Assembly (NCBI GenBank): GCA_902766675.1
Contig: CACXEN010000115.1
Span: 1-8,634 of the forward strand
Length of the DNA: 8,634 nucleotides
Direction of reading: 5' to 3'
Source: an uncultured Erysipelotrichaceae bacterium
GTDB lineage: Bacteria; Bacillota_I; Bacilli_A; Erysipelotrichales; Erysipelotrichaceae
Part shown: positions 1 through 7,300 of the stretch, piece after piece
Numbering within the stretch: the stretch's first letter is position 1
Layout of the letters: each line of letters begins with the position of its first letter
The notes under the pieces: generated by a model
The model's database searches: none
The model's input: only the letters and a program-made list of their open reading frames with translations
What the model was told of the DNA's origin: nothing
Program-made: the position numbers and the translations under genes

Positions 1-1
1 C

Positions 2-565
2 ATGGAAGACCGGGCTGATCGTAGTAGTTGCTTACGGATCGGTACATATGCTGTAATACATAAAATTATAAAGGATTACACATTAGATGAAATGCTTGGG
101 AGGTTTTTTTCTGAGAGGAATCTGGCATTACTGATTGATCATGCATCATATTCCATTATGGAGGAAAGTAATGTAGCACAGCATTATCCCGACTATGTGT
201 ACAATCATCCACTGTATAGTTCTCACACGAAAATTTATAGCGATGCAACAGTAAGTGATTTCTTTAAGGGCATCACCAAGGATAAAAGCACAGGCTTCCT
301 AAATGAATGGAACGCAAAGAGAAACCGAAGGGAACGTATCTATATATCTTATGATTCTACAAATCAGAACTGTCAGGCCGGAGATATCGAACTGGCTGAA
401 TTCAGTCACGCTAAGACAGATATAGGTTCTGCCATCATCAACTATTCGGTAGGATACGATCTGAAGAATAAAGAACCTCTCTTTTATGAAGCCTATCCTG
501 GAAGCATTAAAGATGTTTCACAACTTAGAATAATGCTGGTTAAATCACAGGGTATGGTTCCGTAA
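2..565 (+). pseudogene. DDE transposase fragment, IS4 superfamily (probably IS1634-type), 3'-truncated
   Basis: The 187 readable residues match, from memory of the family, the N-terminal and early catalytic part of IS4/IS1634-type DDE transposases common in Clostridia. Family-like stretches are HYPDYVYNHPLY (about residues 61-72), IYSDATVSDFF (78-88) and YISYDSTNQNCQAGDIE (114-130), where Asp118 is the likely first catalytic Asp. EPLFYEAYPGSIKDVSQL (158-175) is also typical. A stop follows soon after, so the second Asp and the Glu that normally lie about 100-300 residues further on are missing. The frame is open at the left edge and the ATG at position 2 is probably an internal Met, so the 5' end is outside the window. 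Full-length relatives are roughly 500-600 residues. The product cannot be an active transposase. The IS4-superfamily call is firm; the IS1634 subgroup is less sure. Confidence 0.8.
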
Positions 566-668
566 GGACAGCGATCAAAAAATGTACTGCTCAATTCTTA
601 CAATACTCGAAACCCTGAAGCGAAGAAAAATGGGTATGATAGAAAATATAATTAACATAAGGCACAAT
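555..668 (+). pseudogene. possible C-terminal tail of a second transposase, in another frame
   Basis: Immediately after the IS4-type fragment loses similarity, a different frame (starting with the TGG at 555) reads WFRKDSDQKMYCSILTILET and then a Lys/Arg-rich stretch ending near MIENIINI. This pattern (aromatic-Arg, a Cys/Ile-rich helix, then TLK and a closing helix) resembles the C-termini of IS66-like transposases, judged by eye. The frame stays open to 731, but nothing after about 668 looks coding and that part overlaps the promoter of the next gene. It may mark a junction between two IS remnants, or be chance. Identification is weak. Confidence 0.25.
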
Positions 669-680
669 GATGGGCATATA

Positions 681-708
681 TTGACAATAAATGTCGAATT
701 GGTAAACT
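681..708 (+). promoter_or_regulatory. candidate sigma-A promoter for the SLH-like surface protein gene
   Basis: A perfect -35 box TTGACA lies at 681-686 and a moderate -10 box TAAACT (4 of 6 consensus bases) at 703-708, with a 16-bp spacer. It sits 52 bp upstream of the preferred start codon, in a non-coding gap between the transposase debris and the gene. The -35 overlaps a small imperfect dyad (GACA, five bases, TGTC at 683-695). The -10 match is not strong. Confidence 0.45.
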
Positions 709-759
709 TAATTTGTAGGAACGCGAAATAAGGTGAAAAAAGAAGGGATGGTAAAGGAA

Positions 760-3447
760 ATGAACAACAAGTTAAAAAAATTGACATCGATGTTATTAGC
801 ATTAGCGATGATTGCAACCTGTATTGCTCCGACAGATGCATTTGCCAAGTCAACAAAGCAGTATGTGACACGTGCATACGTGCTGCAGCAAGTGGAAAAA
901 TTGATTGGTGCGACACAGACATCGGCTGACATTGACAAAGTGAAGGATGTCAGTAAGGGGGCTTCTTATTACAATACCATGTCCATTGCTTTGAATGCAG
1001 GACTTGTAAAGCCTGATAGCAGTAATAAGCTATATCCGAACAAAAAGGCTACCAAGAAATATGTGGCAACAATATTGGCAAGAGTGTCTGAATCAACTTC
1101 AAGTAAAGTGCTTGGACAAAGAAATCCTAAGGCGCTTCTTACAAAGACAACCTTAAAGAAAATGATTAATAACATTTATCCGAATGTGGTATCAAAATCT
1201 AGTACAAAGGTTGGCAAGGGAAATGTTATGATCAATAAGCCGGTTACTCTTAGTGATGCGACCATTAGCGGTGATTTGGTAATTGGTGATGGTGTTGCCG
1301 ATAAAGAAGTGACATTAAATAATGTAACGGTAAAGGGCAAAGTGATTGTCCGCGGTGGTGGAGAAAATTCCATTATCATTACCGGAACATCTAATATTTC
1401 CAACATAGTTATTCGTCAGGTGAACAATAAGGTAAGCCTTAAGGTGACTGGCGATGCAAAGGTAAGCATGGTTTACATTAATGATGGTTCCAATGATGTC
1501 AATATCGTTGGACAGGTCGGCTCTCTGAATGTCATTGGAAAGAACCTGACAGTTACACTGACTGATGCATCGGTAAACTCCTTGACAGTAGTAGATACGG
1601 CCAAGAATGCAGTCATTGTGGCAGACAAGGATTCTACTGTAAAAGAAGCTACGTTGAATGCGGCAGGAACGGAAGTGAAAGGTGATGGTAAAGTCGAAAC
1701 CGTGAATGTAAACGCAAATGATACGATTGTAACAGTGAGCAGCGACAAAATTAACACAAAAGATGATGTGACACCGCCGAAGACAACGGAAGATGATAAA
1801 AATACCAATACGGATACCCCTGCATCGGATGACAGTGGCTCAGTTTCAGGAGGCGGTTCCACATCAGGAGGTGGATCCTCTTCAGGTGGAAGTAGTGAAG
1901 GCGGTTCCACATCAGGAGGTGGATCCTCTTCAGGTGGAAGTAGTGAGGGCGGTTCCACATCAGGAGACGGTTTCGATGAGCCAATTGAGCCGGAGATTAA
2001 ATATGTTACGGATGAGCGATTTGCAGAAGGATATCCGAAAGTAGTAGCAGATAAGGAAACGGGTAAGATTACAGTTAAATATAAATTAAAAGAGGGAGTA
2101 GCTTCTGAGGAAAACCCAGCCATGATTTATAACGTAGTATCAGATTATAATACAAGCTGGGATGCTACAACAGATGCGGTCATTCATGGTCATATGGGAA
2201 TAGTTACAAATGAAAAGCATGATACTGTCGAATCAGAATATTATGATTTCCTTTTGATTAAAGATACGGAGGAACATTCTGCGGACTATGAGATTTATGG
2301 GGATGGAACGGATGGTCTTGTTGTATATAGTGTGATTGATTGTGATGGAGTAAAATCTGATACTCCAACGAAAATTGCATTCGACCGTGACACAACATCA
2401 AGTACCATAGTACAGTCAATTTTTGTATCGAGCATTTATCTTAATAAGGATCGAAATGCGATTTATATGTATATTCGTAGTCAATTAGATGACAAAAATG
2501 TTTCTTCTGGAGATGAATTTGCTATTAAGAGTAATGGAACCAAGATTGATAGGAAAGTAAATAAGGTGGAAATTCTTGAAAATGCAACTGAAGATAATGG
2601 TAATCCGTATGCATGTATAAAATTATCATTGGAGAGTCCGCTGCCACAGAGTGCAGATAATTCAACTCGTGATGCATCATATGAATTGGTATATGAAGGA
2701 ACAACCCTTCAGGATACGTTAGGGAATAAATTGAAAGCCTTTGAACACCATATTTCAAACGCATCTACATCTATTGATAAAGCGTATGTTTCGAATGATG
2801 GTCAATATATTAACATTGATGTTCCGGTATCCTTGGTGATGTCTTACGATCCAAATTCAGCCTATGCTGATCTGGAACTCTATGTTGATGACAGGAAAAT
2901 GAGCAGAGAGAATTGGAATTATAGTTGGTCGGTGGAGAGAATCGGTATTCAGGTTTGTGATAAAACACTGATAAATCCTAAAAAAGTTGAAATCAAATCT
3001 GCTGGCGGAAAAATATTGTATAATGCGGCGGGGGATGCATTAGGGAACCTTACGATATCTGACATGAAAAAGGATTCTGAAAGTTGTATTTCATCTGTCA
3101 GCTATAATAAAAGTGAAAATAAGTTATTAGTTACATTAAGAGCAGATGATGGTTTAAGTGGAACGATTGATGCATGTAATTTTATTTTGAAGATTGGAGA
3201 ACGGGAATATCATTTAAGAGGAAGAAGCTATGTCGCTTGGGATTATCAGAATGGTGGAAAGGTATATCAGATTAAGCTGGAAAATGAAAATATAAAGCAT
3301 ATTGATTTGTCGAATGTATCCGAGATGTCAATGAGATATTTACCAATTGGAATAAAAGACAGTGGTTATTCCCGACATGGATTCTTGACATATAATAGTG
3401 GTAAACCAGTATCTGCAACAGATTTCATACAAGTAACAGTGCAGTAA
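760..3447 (+). CDS. Secreted multidomain surface protein with SLH-like N-terminus, beta-solenoid-like region, Gly/Ser linker and Ig-like modules
   Basis: The product has 895 residues from the ATG at 760. Residues 1-29 form a signal peptide (NNKLKK, a hydrophobic core, cleavage after AFA). Residues about 33-112 resemble an S-layer homology domain: VTRAYVLQQVEKLIG, VKDVS, YY...IALNAGLV, LYPNKKATKKY. A weaker second unit follows to about 150. SLH domains bind cell-wall polymers, so wall attachment is plausible, but three good SLH units are usual and are not seen. Residues about 160-330 are rich in short Val/Ile/Thr/Asn strands (ISGDLVIGDGVADKEVTLNN, VIVRGGGENSI), as in beta-solenoid parts of other SLH proteins. 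Residues about 340-405 are a Thr/Asp then Gly/Ser linker. The rest holds about three Ig-like modules, starting near residues 548, 668 and 776. GTG at 733 and ATG at 748 are alternative starts. I prefer 760 because it gives a compact signal peptide; GAAGGG at 742-747 is a weak, distant RBS. Ligand unknown. Confidence 0.85.
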   Translation: MNNKLKKLTSMLLALAMIATCIAPTDAFAKSTKQYVTRAYVLQQVEKLIGATQTSADIDKVKDVSKGASYYNTMSIALNAGLVKPDSSNKLYPNKKATKKYVATILARVSESTSSKVLGQRNPKALLTKTTLKKMINNIYPNVVSKSSTKVGKGNVMINKPVTLSDATISGDLVIGDGVADKEVTLNNVTVKGKVIVRGGGENSIIITGTSNISNIVIRQVNNKVSLKVTGDAKVSMVYINDGSNDVNIVGQVGSLNVIGKNLTVTLTDASVNSLTVVDTAKNAVIVADKDSTVKEATLNAAGTEVKGDGKVETVNVNANDTIVTVSSDKINTKDDVTPPKTTEDDKNTNTDTPASDDSGSVSGGGSTSGGGSSSGGSSEGGSTSGGGSSSGGSSEGGSTSGDGFDEPIEPEIKYVTDERFAEGYPKVVADKETGKITVKYKLKEGVASEENPAMIYNVVSDYNTSWDATTDAVIHGHMGIVTNEKHDTVESEYYDFLLIKDTEEHSADYEIYGDGTDGLVVYSVIDCDGVKSDTPTKIAFDRDTTSSTIVQSIFVSSIYLNKDRNAIYMYIRSQLDDKNVSSGDEFAIKSNGTKIDRKVNKVEILENATEDNGNPYACIKLSLESPLPQSADNSTRDASYELVYEGTTLQDTLGNKLKAFEHHISNASTSIDKAYVSNDGQYINIDVPVSLVMSYDPNSAYADLELYVDDRKMSRENWNYSWSVERIGIQVCDKTLINPKKVEIKSAGGKILYNAAGDALGNLTISDMKKDSESCISSVSYNKSENKLLVTLRADDGLSGTIDACNFILKIGEREYHLRGRSYVAWDYQNGGKVYQIKLENENIKHIDLSNVSEMSMRYLPIGIKDSGYSRHGFLTYNSGKPVSATDFIQVTVQ
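1852..1966 (+). repeat. 48-bp in-frame tandem repeat, 2.4 copies (Gly/Ser linker)
   Basis: Unit 1 is 1852-1899, unit 2 is 1900-1947 and a partial third copy runs to about 1966. Each full unit encodes GGSTSGGGSSSGGSSE. The two full units differ by one silent base (GAA versus GAG at the last codon). Such identity fits recent slippage or unequal exchange, and length variation between strains is likely. Confidence 0.95.
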
Positions 3448-3519
3448 GAAAGTGTTGTAAAAAGCAATGAAAGTGACACCCCTGTAAAAGGCATGCTCTT
3501 TGAATTGAAATTCACCTAC

Positions 3520-3566
3520 AGATCCGCTGTACTAATGTTAATTCATTGGTATAGCGGATTTTGTTT
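3520..3566 (+). terminator. Hairpin terminator A, also the leader of the truncated ATPase gene
   Basis: The arms at 3522-3536 (ATCCGCTGTACTAAT) and 3545-3559 (ATTGGTATAGCGGAT) pair fully, with two G-U wobbles and an 8-nt loop, and one or two more pairs can form outside. A T-rich tract (TTTTGTTT) follows. It lies 74 bp after the stop of the surface protein gene and probably ends its transcript. It is a homologue of the hairpin at 7718-7763. In both places it is followed within a few bases by GGAGG and the start of an AAA-ATPase_like gene. Confidence 0.8.
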
Positions 3567-3583
3567 GGAGGAAACTAACGGAT

Positions 3584-3640
3584 ATGGCAAGAACTATCGC
3601 AATTGGAATACAGGATTTCAGTAAAATATGATAAAAGAAT
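3584..3640 (+). pseudogene. 5' stub of an AAA-ATPase_like gene, cut by an IS66 end
   Basis: The ATG at 3584 opens a reading frame, MARTIAIGIQDFSKI, that stops at 3629-3631. It matches the start of the intact homologue at 7777 (MAVNVAIGIQRFDELIEKK): both share the AIGIQ-x-F core at the same distance from the start. After codon 15 an apparent 2-nt insertion (TG, about 3629-3630) shifts the frame; past it the bases read Ile-Lys-Glu, as expected for the family. Similarity ends at 3640, where GTAAGTAGGT, a plausible IS66 terminus, begins. GGAGG at 3567-3571 lies 12 bp from the ATG, longer than the 6 bp of the intact copy. No Walker motif remains, so no function is expected. Confidence 0.75.
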
Positions 3641-4172
3641 GTAAGTAGGTAATCACTCGTACCTTGATATTTCGAAAAAGCCTCCTGTCCAACAGATGGC
3701 TTAAATTATCCCTTATTTTTCGTCCTGAACCCTTCCGGCAGGTCGCCTGACCACGGGAGCAGCCGGTTCATTTCTTCCGGCTTTGGAAATGTTTTCATCT
3801 GACGTATCTGGTCCAGTACGTATGTCAGGTACACATATGTGTATTCAGAAATAGGAATCGTTATGAAAAAAGGGTACATATGTTTCTTTCAGGGATTCTG
3901 CACAGCGGGTCACCTTGTTTTTGATGGTTCTTGTTGCCAATGGAATGTTAAATACACTGGACAGTATTTATGTGCATGGTTAATGATGACTGTTCCAACT
4001 GTATTGATTGCCACAACCATTGCCTGAAGGTTTTTGCCATACTGTACGGTTGCTTTTATTTTCTCAGGAAATGCACCTGTTTTTGTGCCGCCATGCATCG
4101 GACATTTGTGGAGGAACTGTTTCGAGAAATAGAATAGGGATACTTCGTAGAGTTTAGGAATTGTCAGCTCAT
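3641..4172 (-). mobile_element. Decayed IS66-family insertion sequence
   Basis: The left boundary is proposed at 3641, where GTAAGTAGGTAATCACTCG begins. IS66 elements typically end in GTAA and make 8-bp target duplications; the 8 bp just outside are AAAAGAAT (3633-3640). The transposase remnant inside reads on the minus strand and stops 65 bp from this end, as expected for the 3' end of the element. The other terminus is not found: no inverted copy of the end (TTAC) and no second AAAAGAAT occurs between the remnant and the next gene. Similarity fades near 4172. The accessory genes tnpA and tnpB of complete IS66 elements are absent. Confidence 0.7.
3706..4172 (-). pseudogene. IS66-type transposase (TnpC-like) remnant: frameshifted and internally deleted
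   Basis: Read on the minus strand, 4172 to about 3968 encodes an IS66-like segment: LTIPKLYEV, a degenerate zinc-knuckle (CPMHGG in place of CPxCG), FPEKIKATVQYGKNLQAMVV and AINTVG. Near 3964-3968 the frame shifts. The next frame continues the family pattern, LSSVFNIPLATRTIKNKVTR then CAESLKETYV, down to about 3875. From 3831 to the stop at 3706-3708 comes a typical IS66 C-terminus: YLTYVLDQIRQMKTFPKPEE followed by MNRLLPWSGDLPEG. The central DDE catalytic region, normally some 250-300 residues between these two parts, is gone. The gene is dead. The element appears to have landed in the AAA-ATPase_like gene whose 5' stub is at 3584. Open frames on the plus strand here are incidental. Confidence 0.85.
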
Positions 4173-4244
4173 CGTTGGGAAGGGCCGGTGAGCTTTTTTG
4201 ATGGGGCTTTAGTACAAAAAATCGGGCACAATAATAGGCACATG

Positions 4245-4282
4245 TTGAAAATATTGTTAAAATTGATAATATAAAATTATCA
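4245..4282 (+). promoter_or_regulatory. candidate promoter with an overlapping dyad upstream of the BspA-like surface protein gene
   Basis: A -35-like TTGAAA (4245-4250) is followed after 16 bp by TAATAT (4267-4272); GATAAT (4265-4270) and TATAAA (4270-4275) are alternative -10 boxes. A perfect 7-bp inverted repeat, TGATAAT (4264-4270) and ATTATCA (4276-4282) with a 5-bp centre, covers the proposed -10. It could be an operator or simply AT-rich coincidence. Confidence 0.45.
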
Positions 4283-4299
4283 TGCAAGATGATGTTCAT

Positions 4300-4305
4300 A
4301 GGAGG
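4300..4305 (+). promoter_or_regulatory. Shine-Dalgarno AGGAGG that fixes the start at 4313
   Basis: AGGAGG lies 7 bp before ATG 4313 and after the in-frame ATGs at 4289 and 4292. It therefore selects 4313, which also places the signal peptide exactly at the N-terminus. Confidence 0.9.
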
Positions 4306-4312
4306 TAGCTTA

Positions 4313-7300
4313 ATGAAAAAAAGATGGTTAGCAATAGCACTTACTATTGTTATGACTGTGAGTGCTATGATCCCGTCGAGTGTGGTACGGGCAGAGAATG
4401 AAGGTGCAGAAGGGCAGGCAGCAGTGACCCTACAATCTTCTGCAGCAGATATTCCTTCGGAATATAAAAATCAACTACATAATTATGTCCCCGGTGTGTT
4501 TGGCACATGCAGGACTTCCTTTATGGAGGCACTGTCAGATGGAGGATACCGAACGGTTGTGTATGATGATGGTGTATTGTATGTCAATGACCTCAATCAA
4601 GAGGGCAATGTTGTGATGAGTAAGGAAATATCTCTCGAGCTGCCAATCTGGGGAGGAATTTTTCTGGGAAAATACAACAATTATGTAGTGTGCGGGCAGG
4701 CTTACGATTCCGATAAGGAGGATGGGGGAGAGGTTTACCGCATAATCCGGTATGATAAGAAATTTAACCGGGTTAATAGTCTTTCTTTATCCGGGAAGGA
4801 GACATATACCGCGAGGCCATTTGATGCCGGAAATGTTTCTATTGATGAAAATGAGGGAGAATTAACGGTATATACAAGTAGAAACAGACTGGATGGACAT
4901 CAGTCAAATATTGCAATCCAAATCAACACGGAGGATATGTCAATAAAAAATACATATGGTATAGGTGCTTTCCCGGATGTGCATGTGAGTCATTCTCTCC
5001 GTCAGATTTTTCAGTACGATGATGGGAAACCGGTATATGTAGACCTGTCAGATGCCTATCCGAGGCGTTCTGTTTTTATTCAGTCTGACAGTCTGAAAAC
5101 TTCTGTATTGGATATTAGCGGTGAAGTTGGTAATAATGTGACGAATGCAGAGGTATCGGGGCTTGCAACGTCAGAGACCTCATATCTTGTGACAGGGTGT
5201 TATCTGCGTCGGAATATGTCAAACGTTTTTCTGGCATGCGTAGATAAGGAAACGGGGGAGGTGACACGGAAGTGGCTGACAAACTCCACAGCATTCCAAC
5301 CGAAATATGTTCATAATCCGAGAATTGTTAAAGTATCAGCTGACAAATTTGTCGTTATGTGGGGGACAACTAGCTGCGGAGGAGAAGGAACTGCTTATGT
5401 CATAGTTAATGAAAATGGTGATTTCATCAGTGAATTGAAGCAGGAGAAAGCAATGATCTCAGATTGCCAGCCAATTTTTGATGGAACTAGTGTTGTATGG
5501 CTGGCAGCAAATAATGGGGGACTTACGCTCCAGAGAATTTCGGATTTTACAAAAAATGGAGCCTCATATACGGAACCATCCGAGGAGATAAAGGAAGCAA
5601 CAAATCCGTGGGATGGAACCGCAGACACTTCCTGGTATGATGGAGAGAAAAAAGAGTACGATATATCCACACCGGAGCAGCTGGCGGGGCTTGCAGAACT
5701 GGTAAATAACGGAAATACATTTGAGGGGATTAAGGTTAATCTCACAACAGATATTTTACTGAACGACACTGACTATCGTTATGAGTGGGATTCAATTGCA
5801 AAAAATACTTCTGAAAACAGTGACAGCGGAAATGTATTTCAAGGTACATTTGATGGAAAAGGACACACAATATATAATCTGTATAAAGGGGAAAAAGAAG
5901 AGGAAGACGGAGGCCTGTTCGGCTGTATTGGTGAACATGGGATGGTAAAGGCTGTCAATGTTTCCCAGGGGTATTCTAATACCGGCGGGTGTATTGCAAG
6001 GATCAACGATGGAGTGATTATCTTTTGTAATAATTATTCGTCCTGTGGCTCCTATGATTCAAAAGTAGGGGGGATTTGTGATTATAATTATAATCTGGTG
6101 TATGGCTGCAAGAATTATGGTGAGGTCTGGGGAGAATCTGTAGGAGGAATTGTAGGATCCAATAGGAAGACATTAGCGGTAGTAAGCCAGTGTGGTAACG
6201 AAGGCATGGTAGAAGGTACACACGATGCAGCAGGCATTGTAAATATGAACTATGGATGGATATATAATTGTTACAATAAAGGCACAATAGGCGACAGTTA
6301 TCCTGGAAACAGAAACCGGGGAAGGTGCGTGTGTGGAATTGTTTATGATAATGTAGGAAAATCGGCAGTTGAAAATTGTTATTCCGTAGGAACATTCTCA
6401 TATAATGAGGATACCTGGATGGGAGCATATGCGATTGTCAGGGAGGATTCTGATAAAAAAGTGTCAAACTGTTATGCGGTGCCTTCGGATGCAAGTGATT
6501 TTAGGACAAACCTGATTTCTTATGAGGAAATGCTGTCTGATGATTTTCTAAAACAATTGGACAACCAGCAGAGAAACGTGTTTTCCGCATGGAAGAAAGA
6601 CTCTAAAGGTATGAATCAGGGACTTCCTATAACAGTGGCGGATGATAATCGGGCAGCTGGAAAATATAAACTTCAGCCGGAATTATGGACAGGGACATCG
6701 GATATATCCATGAATCTGGGAGATGGAGATAAAAAGCTTTCATTTGAATGCTATTATAATGAATCTGAGCCTGTGATTACTGTAGACGATACAGATATTG
6801 TTCAGGTGATATATGATGGCAGCAGTTGGAAAATGAAGCCACTGAAATCGGGCACTACACAGATTAGGTTCCATTTTGATGAGACAGAGAATACTGTCAG
6901 TGCGGATTTTACGCGGAATATCATAGTAATCTCGGATTCGAGTGGAGACAATTACGAAAATCCAATCAATCCCACACCACCAAGTGACCCAATAACACCG
7001 AGCAATCCCACACCACCAAGTGACCCAATAACACCGAGCAATCCCATAACCCCGAGTGGTCCAATAACACCAGACGAACCTGCGACACCTGCCAATCCAT
7101 CAGGCGAAACAACTACAGGAGAAACCACCGGCGGATCTGCCAATAGTGGGAATAATCATGGAAACACAGAAAGCACCCACACGGGAAAACCTGTAAAAGG
7201 TGATAAACTCGAAATTGGAAATAATACTTACACCATTATTAATTCCAAGACTAAAGAGATAGCATACACAAAAACAGTCTCAAAATCATCCACCATCAAG

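Noticed and set aside
733..759. GTG at 733 or ATG at 748 as the start of the SLH-like protein
   Set aside because: No well-placed ribosome binding site is seen for either, and they add a charged extension before the signal peptide. The choice is not certain, since the RBS for 760 is also weak.
811..831. Cys in IATCIAP of the surface protein signal peptide as a lipoprotein site
   Set aside because: The residue before Cys is Thr, not Gly, Ala or Ser, and a good signal peptidase I site (AFA) follows a few residues later.
1473..2123. A 216-codon open frame on the minus strand with Pro/Glu repeats
   Set aside because: It is the reverse reading of the Gly/Ser linker and solenoid region of the surface protein gene. 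It has no ribosome binding site, and its repeats come entirely from the plus-strand repeat.
3839..4027. A 62-codon plus-strand open frame in the gap between the two surface genes
   Set aside because: It lies antisense to clear IS66 transposase sequence, with no RBS and no recognisable protein pattern.
4289..4315. Upstream in-frame ATGs at 4289 and 4292 as the start of the LRR protein
   Set aside because: AGGAGG at 4300-4305 lies after them and 7 bp before ATG 4313, and the signal peptide begins exactly there.
6952..7143. Minus-strand open frame rich in Gly/Val/Leu opposite the Pro linker
   Set aside because: It is a shadow of the Pro-rich repeat on the plus strand, with no start signals.
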